From an uncultured Ruminococcus sp. (GTDB lineage Bacteria > Bacillota > Clostridia > Oscillospirales > CAG-272): DNA of 22,329 nucleotides. Shown here piece after piece: positions 16,270-22,329 of this stretch. The notes beneath the pieces are model-generated. The model saw only the letters and a list, made by a program, of their open reading frames with translations. It had not been told where the DNA came from and did not search any database. The position numbers and the translations under genes were made by a program. Position 1 is the stretch's first letter; each line of letters starts with the position of its first letter. Location: NCBI GenBank assembly GCA_902765885.1, contig CACXBN010000125.1, positions 1-22,329 on the forward strand. The letters run 5' to 3'.

Positions 16270-17208
16270 ATGACTGAGAATACCGCTAAACTCATACTAA
16301 AACGTATGGAAAGCGAAGAGCCGAAAAAAGTTTTCCTTGATACAGATGCAGCTAATGAGGTGGATGACCAGTTTGCGATAGCATACGCTTTGCTCGCAAA
16401 AGAGGATGTCGATCTTCTCGGATTAGGAGCAGCACCGTTTGAAAATGATATGATAACCGATGAGTGCGAAGGCATGCTCATGTCATATGAGGAGCTGAAA
16501 AGAGTCGTGAATCTGACTGATCCATACAGCGGCATATCTGTTTATAAGGGTTCACACTCATATCTGAGAGACAAATCGACTCCGGTGGAGTCAGAAGCGG
16601 CGAGGGCAATAGTTGAAGCATGTCGCTCAACTGACGATTTTGTCTTTGTACCCGCAATAGGCTGCTACACAAATGTAGCATCTGCTGTCCTCATGGATCC
16701 GTCGATCAAAAAAAATATGGTTCCGATTATTGTCGGGACCAATGATATTGATGTTTATTCCAGAGCGGAAGAATACAACCTCAGTCAGGATCCGCTTGCT
16801 GCGGAAATACTGATGTCAGAAGACACCAATTTCATTCTTCTGCCTGCAGAAGGAGGAACTGTCGCGCTGTGCCTCACTGTTCTTGAATGCGCTGCTGCGC
16901 TCGGGGGCAGGAGGACCATGATAGGGGATTATTTAACTGAAATACTCAGAAGATATCATAACCAGCCCAAAGGCATTATCAGATCACAGACTCATATTAT
17001 ATGGGATATTGCAGCTGTTTCTGTATTAAGACATGGAAGGCAATTCTGGTCTCCCGTAATCAGAAATGCAGTAAGCACTGACAAAGATCTGAACATATAT
17101 GCTATTGAAGGCAGCATGATATATAACACTCATTACGAAAGAGACGCGATATTCACTGATCTGTTCGGACTTGTGAATGAAAGGGCTCACAAAATTCAGA
17201 ATCAATAA
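16270..17208 (+). CDS. Inosine-uridine-preferring-type nucleoside hydrolase
   Basis: This 312-residue protein belongs to the IunH nucleoside hydrolase family, which splits N-glycosidic bonds of ribonucleosides to base and ribose. The N-terminal calcium-binding aspartate motif is present in the variant form FLDTDAANEVDDQFA (D24, D26, D32, D33) instead of the classical DTDPG-x-DDA. A C-terminal HIIWDIAAV supplies the expected histidine/aspartate region. No signal peptide is present, so it is cytoplasmic. AAAAGG lies upstream of the ATG. It follows the two surface phosphatases by 17 bases and ends before a strong terminator. Joint expression suggests use of a phosphorylated nucleoside-like or other ribosyl compound, but that is inference; the divergent motif allows other N-ribosides. 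Confidence 0.85.
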   Translation: MTENTAKLILKRMESEEPKKVFLDTDAANEVDDQFAIAYALLAKEDVDLLGLGAAPFENDMITDECEGMLMSYEELKRVVNLTDPYSGISVYKGSHSYLRDKSTPVESEAARAIVEACRSTDDFVFVPAIGCYTNVASAVLMDPSIKKNMVPIIVGTNDIDVYSRAEEYNLSQDPLAAEILMSEDTNFILLPAEGGTVALCLTVLECAAALGGRRTMIGDYLTEILRRYHNQPKGIIRSQTHIIWDIAAVSVLRHGRQFWSPVIRNAVSTDKDLNIYAIEGSMIYNTHYERDAIFTDLFGLVNERAHKIQNQ

Positions 17209-17286
17209 CAAAAAAGACCCGTACAAGCCGCATTTCGTAAAACAGTATTTTCAGTTTTTTGTGATATTTGCTCAAAATAAATATCG

Positions 17287-17320
17287 GAATCGGTGTGTCG
17301 AGTTCACACCGATTCTTTTT
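17287..17320 (+). terminator. Terminator of the SLH-phosphatase operon
   Basis: GAATCGGTGTG (17287-17297) pairs perfectly with CACACCGATTC (17305-17315) around a seven-base loop and is followed by TTTTT. It is a classical Rho-independent terminator about 80 bases after the nucleoside hydrolase stop. Confidence 0.92.
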
Positions 17321-17321
17321 G

Positions 17322-17371
17322 TAAACAAAAAGAATCCTTGGGAATCAGGAAAAACCTGATTCCCAAGGATT
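17322..17371 (-). terminator. Terminator of the RRXRR-like gene
   Basis: A perfect 17-bp stem (17333-17349 with 17355-17371, AAAAA loop) is followed, on the minus strand, by TTCTTTTTG. It ends the minus-strand gene at 17426. Its T-run is the reverse complement of the T-run of the plus-strand terminator beside it, so the two hairpins stand back to back. Confidence 0.9.
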
Positions 17372-17425
17372 TCATCTTGCATTAGTTATTTGCTTTTACA
17401 GCATCATGGCATCATCGTGAACAAA

Positions 17426-17908
17426 CTATGCATCTGTTTCTTCTTTGTCCAGTTCGTCATACAACCTAAGATAGAAATCCAGCAGCTTAGAAAACGTGCT
17501 TTCACGGGTTATTTGAATTTCATTTATTGCTTTGATTTTCTCAAGTGCAACATCACTACAATATTCAAGAGGTATTCCATCATCCTCATTGTATTGTTGA
17601 AATTCCTTTACACCATCGATGGCCGCCATAGCAGGGTTAGTGCTATAATTATTAAGTGTTTCTTTAAGACTATTGATCATTTCGATCACTTGTTTTTTCG
17701 TATATCCTGTTTCTGACATTTCGTCTTCCTCCAATTCTATTGACGGAGGACACGCAAGACATATCTTATTATCATCAATATAGCGTGCCCTGCCGTTCTT
17801 AACAAGATTCCTTGCCCTTTTCGGGTAGGTCGCTTCATATTGATTTCCATTCTCGTCAACAACAATCACGTTTTTTGCTATGGGTGCCGCCCCCTTTGCG
17901 TTGATCAT
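17426..17908 (-). CDS. Small protein with RRXRR/PLMP-like N-terminus
   Basis: This protein has 160 residues from the ATG and no known enzyme domain. The N-terminal 50 residues (VIVVDENGNQYEATYPKRAR, then LVKNGRARY) recall the short RRXRR/PLMP segment at the front of IscB-type proteins (pattern VxDxNGx-P-x-RAR-x-LLKxGRA), but no RuvC or HNH nuclease follows. After CPPS comes an acidic linker and a helical, charged C-terminus (about 70-160) with no recognisable motif. The ATG at 17908 has no ribosome binding site. A strong GGGGAGG lies 30 bases further up, six bases before an in-frame ATC and nine before an in-frame ATA, and no stop lies between. A start at 17938 or 17935 with a non-standard codon is therefore possible and would add nine or ten residues. 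The gene has its own promoter and terminator and no operon partner. Confidence 0.75.
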   Translation of the reverse strand: MINAKGAAPIAKNVIVVDENGNQYEATYPKRARNLVKNGRARYIDDNKICLACPPSIELEEDEMSETGYTKKQVIEMINSLKETLNNYSTNPAMAAIDGVKEFQQYNEDDGIPLEYCSDVALEKIKAINEIQITRESTFSKLLDFYLRLYDELDKEETDA

Positions 17909-17942
17909 TATGAAAATGCGAATACCGTTTTTTATGATGGGT

Positions 17943-17993
17943 GTCCTCCCCGCTTCGCAATTAGATTATCTCATATCTAAATATCATTGTCAA
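17943..17993 (-). promoter_or_regulatory. Promoter and strong ribosome binding site of the RRXRR-like gene
   Basis: On the minus strand TTGACA (17993-17988) and GATAAT (17970-17965) are 17 bases apart. GGGGAGG follows at 17951-17945, only about 15-20 bases after the expected transcript start. The stretch 17994-18068 up to the stop of the walI-like gene holds nothing recognisable and no clear terminator. Confidence 0.8.
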
Positions 17994-18068
17994 GTCTCTT
18001 TTGTGGCAACTATCGTTTCAATTTTCGGATTAATGTCAGAAATATAGTTAACGATAATGATTTAAGGC

Positions 18069-18989
18069 TTAATTAAGCGACGATGAATGGTATGCCACAA
18101 GATCTCCGTCAATACCCGAATAGATAAAGATGTCGGAATAGTTTGTTTCAATGGTCCAGCAAGGAACTAGAAATACATTTCCGTTTCCGCCGATTGTCAA
18201 AGAATAGCATCTGCCAATGGAAGCTATTGTAATGTTTCCGTATGGTCGTGCGTTTTTGAGGTCATTTTTTGCCTTGAAAAGTACACCGGAGATGTCAACA
18301 AGTGTTATTGTGTGAGGAATGCCGGAAGTAAGAAAATTCCAATTTCCAGTTGCCTCAACCACTTTTCCGTCTTTGATGATACATATGATATTGTTTCCGT
18401 TCACGGTCATTCCGTCAATTGTTCTCGTGCAAGAAGCTGAATAGATATCGCCTGAGCGATATACCACAACTCTTGTGTCTATGATTATGGAGGAATCCGA
18501 TTCAAAACCACTGCTGCCGTTTTGCAGGAATTCTTTTGCCGTTGCTTCAGCTTCAGTAAGCTTGTCGATTTCCGTCGGCGGAATATGTTCGTTGTAATTC
18601 AGAGAAAAATAATCTTCTTCCGGATCAAGCTTGTATGTTATGCTGAAATCATTTCCGAATGTCAGGGTGCTTCCGTTTTCAAGTACGATAATTTCATTGC
18701 CCGGAACGATATACGACTGTTTTATTTTGCTGCCTCCGAGAAGAGGAGCTACTGTACTGGAATACTCGTCGTATTCAAACTCATAAACGGTTCCCGTCAT
18801 TACCCTTTGGGGTATCATGGACCTGTCTATCGTTATATTGCTTTTTTCAAGTATGCTTACTGCAGCATCAATCGTATCATCGGAAATAAAGTTCACACGC
18901 CTGTATGCACTGGCAAGAATTACCGAAATGATTATACAAGCGATAAACAAAATAATTATGAGAAAGGGAAGTATTCTTTTGTGTTCCAT
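18069..18989 (-). CDS. walI: WalI/YycI-like regulatory membrane protein
   Basis: This 306-residue single-pass membrane protein has a transmembrane helix at about 8-29 and the rest outside the cell. The position after walK and walH, the anchor and the C-terminal segment NVFLVPCWTIETNYSDIFIY followed by GIDGDLV fit the YycI family, which with YycH modulates the WalK sensor kinase in Bacillus. Sequence similarity is weak by eye, so the call leans on gene order. AGGAGGG lies just before the ATG, 45 bases after the walH stop. The adjoining walJ gene of the Bacillus operon is not present downstream; the next gene has its own promoter. Confidence 0.68.
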   Translation of the reverse strand: MEHKRILPFLIIILFIACIIISVILASAYRRVNFISDDTIDAAVSILEKSNITIDRSMIPQRVMTGTVYEFEYDEYSSTVAPLLGGSKIKQSYIVPGNEIIVLENGSTLTFGNDFSITYKLDPEEDYFSLNYNEHIPPTEIDKLTEAEATAKEFLQNGSSGFESDSSIIIDTRVVVYRSGDIYSASCTRTIDGMTVNGNNIICIIKDGKVVEATGNWNFLTSGIPHTITLVDISGVLFKAKNDLKNARPYGNITIASIGRCYSLTIGGNGNVFLVPCWTIETNYSDIFIYSGIDGDLVAYHSSSLN

Positions 18990-19034
18990 ATTCCCTCCTG
19001 CAATTTAATCCGGAATTGTTGCTCCCGTGTCATT

Positions 19035-20411
19035 TTAGTCTATGGCGGCCCATTCCGCGGACACCGCATCACTTTGGTAATTTCCCCTGTAAACAACCGT
19101 TACATTTGAAGGGACATGCGATTTCTTTTTTATCATATCATAGAACCACCATTCGGTGAACATCTCATTTCTGACACCGAGGTTTCTTACAGACATCGTG
19201 TATAGCCTGAAAGATACAAGATTTCCGTTTGTAAAAGAGATGTCAAGGGCGTGGTCGATTCCTTTTATCGGAATATTATCATAGAAATAATCGAAAACAA
19301 GTCTTACAGTCCTTCCGGTGGATGATACTGACACCAGGCCTATATCGGCTACACCGCCCGCATAAATTCTTCCAAGGTTTTTAAAATCCGAAAAAATTAT
19401 CGCAGATGCTTTTATATATTTGATAAGAGTGCTTCCTTCTATATCTGAGACATTCAAAACCGGGTCCGGAATGTCATCTTCCGCAGCCTTGAAATCTATG
19501 TAAGTATCTTCGATCGTCAGCACTCCCTGCCTGTCTGTGTAAGTTGAAACCGAGTCCTCCAGTCTTGTGCTGAGCAACTTATCGGGATTCATCCCGAAGA
19601 GCTTAAGCAGATATGTGATTTCTGTTTGGCTGCTTCGCATTGTGGTCGCTGATCCGTCTGACATCAGAACATTTCTTGTTATAAGTGCGTCAAGAATAAT
19701 AGGTTCTGTCTGTGAGGCGCTTTCATACCCGCTGAACTCAAATGAAAATTTGAATTCATGCATGGAAGAAGAGAAGGAACTTGACAGTCTGCTGAGTATA
19801 TCGGCACTGAGTTCACCTGATTCTGTGATGCTCGTCGGAGTAAAAAGATATGATTTGCCTCCAAAGTCTCTTGTTATCAAGAGCGGGCTTCGCTCCGGTT
19901 CATCTGAGGGTATCAGCAGCATTTCATATATGAATACGTCTACTTCATCTCTGCTGTAAGTCAATGACGAAATGTAATCGGTCATGGAGAAAACCAGGAC
20001 ATCCGGATATTCGTTGTGATATCTGAAATATACTGAATTTTCCGCTTTCGCAAAAGACATCCATTCGTCATCAGATATCTCAGTGATGGAGCTGCCGAAA
20101 GACATCTCCGACAGGTATGGCGACAGGTTGTTATATATCTCTGACATGACATTTATTTCATATGTGATCCCGAGTCTTTTGCCCTCAGAAGTGATGCCTA
20201 TGAATTCCGGAACCAGATACCCGCTAATGTCATAATTGTCCTTTTCGTCATATGTGCTGATCTTTGCGGCAAGTGAAAGCGCTTCGGGAGGAGCCGACCG
20301 CTGATTGCCGAACAGCTGAATCAGGATTGATGTCAGAATTATCAAGACTGCAAACAAAAGGGCAGTTATGATTATAGGGAAAAGCGAATCTTTTTTGTGT
20401 GCTTTTTCCAT
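19035..20411 (-). CDS. walH: WalH/YycH-like regulatory membrane protein
   Basis: This 458-residue protein has one transmembrane helix (about 12-34) and a large extracellular part. It lies 22 bases after walK, with GGAGGGGAG before its ATG, and precedes the walI-like gene, the order walK-walH-walI. In Bacillus WalH and WalI bind WalK in the membrane and hold it in check; in Staphylococcus they activate it. The interior shows YycH-like features such as the presumed-processing segment AGGVADIGLV near residues 355-365, but no catalytic motif. Assignment rests on position, topology and length (YycH is about 450 residues). Its role in this organism is inferred. Confidence 0.75.
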   Translation of the reverse strand: MEKAHKKDSLFPIIITALLFAVLIILTSILIQLFGNQRSAPPEALSLAAKISTYDEKDNYDISGYLVPEFIGITSEGKRLGITYEINVMSEIYNNLSPYLSEMSFGSSITEISDDEWMSFAKAENSVYFRYHNEYPDVLVFSMTDYISSLTYSRDEVDVFIYEMLLIPSDEPERSPLLITRDFGGKSYLFTPTSITESGELSADILSRLSSSFSSSMHEFKFSFEFSGYESASQTEPIILDALITRNVLMSDGSATTMRSSQTEITYLLKLFGMNPDKLLSTRLEDSVSTYTDRQGVLTIEDTYIDFKAAEDDIPDPVLNVSDIEGSTLIKYIKASAIIFSDFKNLGRIYAGGVADIGLVSVSSTGRTVRLVFDYFYDNIPIKGIDHALDISFTNGNLVSFRLYTMSVRNLGVRNEMFTEWWFYDMIKKKSHVPSNVTVVYRGNYQSDAVSAEWAAID

Positions 20412-20433
20412 TTGCTCCCCTCCTGTTTCCTTG

Positions 20434-22269
20434 TTATTTCTTATCTTCCTTTTCGTTCGTTTCGACGTTCAGGTGGCATTCGACAGGCAGCTCTATTCTG
20501 ACTGAAGTGCCTACATTCAGTTTACTGCTTATTGATATATTTCCGCCGTGAGCTTCTATGATTTCCTTTGCAATGGCAAGGCCGAGACCGGTTCCTCCGG
20601 CATCCTGGCTTCTTGATTTTTCAACGCGATAGAATCTTTCGAAAAGGTGTGAAAGATCGTCTTCAGGAATGCCTATTCCGTTGTCTGTGATCTGAAGCAC
20701 AACAGTGTTTGATTTTGTCGATGAGACCTTGAGGTCTATGTGCCCGCCCTCGGGTGTGTATTTTATGGCATTTGAAATTATATTTACTATGACCTGCTCG
20801 ATCCTCTGTTTGTCTGCGGTGATAAGAGGTATATCCACTTCGGCTCCGAATGACACTTCATGATTCTTTTCGCCGAATTCAGGTCTCATGACGTCACATA
20901 GCCTGCGCACTGACTGTTTGAAATCGAATGTCTCGATATTCCATTTCGTTCTCTTGTTGTCAAGTCTTGAAAGAACGAGCAGATCGGAGACGATTCTCGT
21001 CATTCTGTCGCTCTCGGAGAGCACCATGTCAAGGAAGTAATCCCTGACGTCGGCTTCCATATCAGGATCCATGCGTACGGTTTCCGTTGCTCCTTTGATG
21101 GAAGTCAGCGGGGTCCGCAGCTCATGAGAAACATTGGCAACGAATTCGCGTCTTGATTCATCGAGTTCATATCTTCCTGTCACATCGTGAATAATGAATA
21201 CGGAACCGGCATATGTGTCGCTGTCTTCCGAATCCCTTATTCTGGCATAGCTTACATCGTATACTCTGCCGTTGCAAATGCGGTCGCGGAAAATAAGGCC
21301 GTTCTGGTTATCTTTTTCATTCTGTTCCGCCGCATTGTTTATATCCTGTGGGAGATCAAGCATCTCGGCACATTTTTCAGGTGTCAGATCACCTTCCTTG
21401 ATGGCATCTGCGAATATTTTGGCCGCACTGCCGTTCAGGTGGAGAAGTTCGCCAGATTCGGTGAATGCAACCAGCGCATCGCTCATGTACGAAAGTACGG
21501 TATCAAGTTTTTCTTTCTCTCCTTCAACCTCATCGATCGTATTCTTAAGCCTTTCTTTCATGTTATTGAAGTTTTCGGCAAGAACACCGATCTCATCGGA
21601 AGAGTGCACGTTTATTTCTCCCGAGAATTCTCCCTCGGCAACTTTCTGTGTTCCCTGGGTAAGAGTCTGTATGGGGGATGAAATTGACTTTGCCAGGAAG
21701 AATGAAAGAATAACCGCTATAATTATGCCGAGAAGCATAGCCTGAAGCACTATCGAGAAAAGCATTCCGTTCATGGAGCGCATCTCTTCAAGTGAATCTC
21801 TGACATATATAATTGTGTAATCCTCGCCGTCTTCACCGATAGGGATTCTTATTGCCCAGTCGGCATATTCGGAGGTCCTCTTTACATCATTTGAAGATTT
21901 CTGACTTATTATATTAAGCATGTTGGGAGTGATTCCGAGTTCGCTCCCGAGTTCCGCATCGGAACCGGTTATAAGTTCGCCGTCCGAATCCAGTATATAA
22001 TAGTTGCGGTACTGGTCTATGCCGAGGTCAACAGCATAGGAATTAAGTATCCTTTTCATTTCATAAGGGTAATTGTCAGATGACGAGACGGATTTCAGTT
22101 CGCTCATCAGAAGACTGTCTTCGGTGAATGAATTGTTCATCTGTCTGACAAAATCCTCCTCATAATATGAGGTGACTCCGTTAAGAAGAATTGCACCGAC
22201 AGCACACATTACGGCAACTATGAATATCAGCAGGATTAGTACGACTTTAAAATACAGGCTTTTAAACAT
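20434..22269 (-). CDS. walK: WalK/YycG-type sensor histidine kinase
   Basis: This 611-residue sensor kinase has TM1 at about 8-31, an extracellular sensor region (about 32-175), TM2 (about 177-201), a HAMP linker (198-252), a cytoplasmic PAS domain (about 255-370), a HisKA domain with the phospho-accepting H382 in VANVSHELRTPLTS, and an HATPase domain with N-box NIISNAIKYTP, DNGIGIP and GGTGLGLAIAKEI. This layout is that of WalK, which with WalR controls cell-wall hydrolases and peptidoglycan turnover in Firmicutes. AGGA lies ten bases before the ATG, a moderate site. It starts 24 bases after the stop of the upstream partial gene, probably its response regulator. PhoR-type kinases have a similar layout; the walH and walI neighbours favour WalK. 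Confidence 0.88.
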   Translation of the reverse strand: MFKSLYFKVVLILLIFIVAVMCAVGAILLNGVTSYYEEDFVRQMNNSFTEDSLLMSELKSVSSSDNYPYEMKRILNSYAVDLGIDQYRNYYILDSDGELITGSDAELGSELGITPNMLNIISQKSSNDVKRTSEYADWAIRIPIGEDGEDYTIIYVRDSLEEMRSMNGMLFSIVLQAMLLGIIIAVILSFFLAKSISSPIQTLTQGTQKVAEGEFSGEINVHSSDEIGVLAENFNNMKERLKNTIDEVEGEKEKLDTVLSYMSDALVAFTESGELLHLNGSAAKIFADAIKEGDLTPEKCAEMLDLPQDINNAAEQNEKDNQNGLIFRDRICNGRVYDVSYARIRDSEDSDTYAGSVFIIHDVTGRYELDESRREFVANVSHELRTPLTSIKGATETVRMDPDMEADVRDYFLDMVLSESDRMTRIVSDLLVLSRLDNKRTKWNIETFDFKQSVRRLCDVMRPEFGEKNHEVSFGAEVDIPLITADKQRIEQVIVNIISNAIKYTPEGGHIDLKVSSTKSNTVVLQITDNGIGIPEDDLSHLFERFYRVEKSRSQDAGGTGLGLAIAKEIIEAHGGNISISSKLNVGTSVRIELPVECHLNVETNEKEDKK

Positions 22270-22293
22270 CTGTATGGGATCCTGCTTTCCTGA

Positions 22294-22329
22294 TTATTTT
22301 TCCGGGTCGCCCTGATCGTCCCAAAGGTA
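22294..22329 (-). CDS. walR: 3' end of a probable WalR response regulator
   Basis: Eleven codons and a TAA are visible at the right edge, reading YLWDDQGDPEK. The position, 24 bases before walK on the same strand, and the aromatic residues at the end, where OmpR-type regulators finish their winged-helix domain (RGVGY...), suggest the C-terminus of WalR. Too little is present to prove it. Confidence 0.5.
   Translation of the reverse strand, partial: YLWDDQGDPEK

Overview
The window looks like a piece of a low-to-mid G+C Firmicutes (class Clostridia) chromosome. It carries the Gram-positive WalK-WalH-WalI sensor operon, a trmK-nif3 pair, a MurA with its catalytic cysteine, SLH-anchored secreted proteins, strong AGGAGG-type ribosome binding sites and many consensus sigma-A-type promoters. 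The family within Clostridia cannot be fixed from sequence alone.

Layout from left to right. 1-340 holds no convincing gene and ends in a strong hairpin terminator. On the minus strand follow nif3-like and trmK (overlapping by ATGA) and murA, which has its own promoter. A second minus-strand operon (8137 down to 3613) encodes an ABC exporter ATPase, its membrane permease and a cytoplasmic family-3 glycoside hydrolase. The 8138-8523 gap carries two back-to-back promoters. From 8524 to 11106 lies a compact cassette: a nucleotidyltransferase on the plus strand converges, across a shared terminator, on a minus-strand operon of an HPr-kinase-like ATPase, a PqqD-like protein and an S24/S26-type peptidase. 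These are accessory parts of RiPP (lasso-peptide-like) clusters, but no precursor or cyclase is visible here. Divergent from that operon, 11448-17208 is a plus-strand operon of two tandem, paralogous, secreted proteins (tyrosine-phosphatase fold, three SLH repeats, LamG-like C-terminus) followed by a nucleoside hydrolase. It ends in a pair of back-to-back terminators.

From 17426 to the right edge everything is on the minus strand. First comes a small gene with an RRXRR/PLMP-like N-terminus and an odd translation start. Then come walI-, walH- and walK-type genes and the last codons of what is probably walR.

Functionally the window joins housekeeping (tRNA methylation, peptidoglycan precursor synthesis, cell-wall sensing) to two accessory blocks, the PqqD/kinase/peptidase/nucleotidyltransferase cassette and the surface phosphatase operon. 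These two share one divergent intergenic region and may belong to one system. That link is inference.
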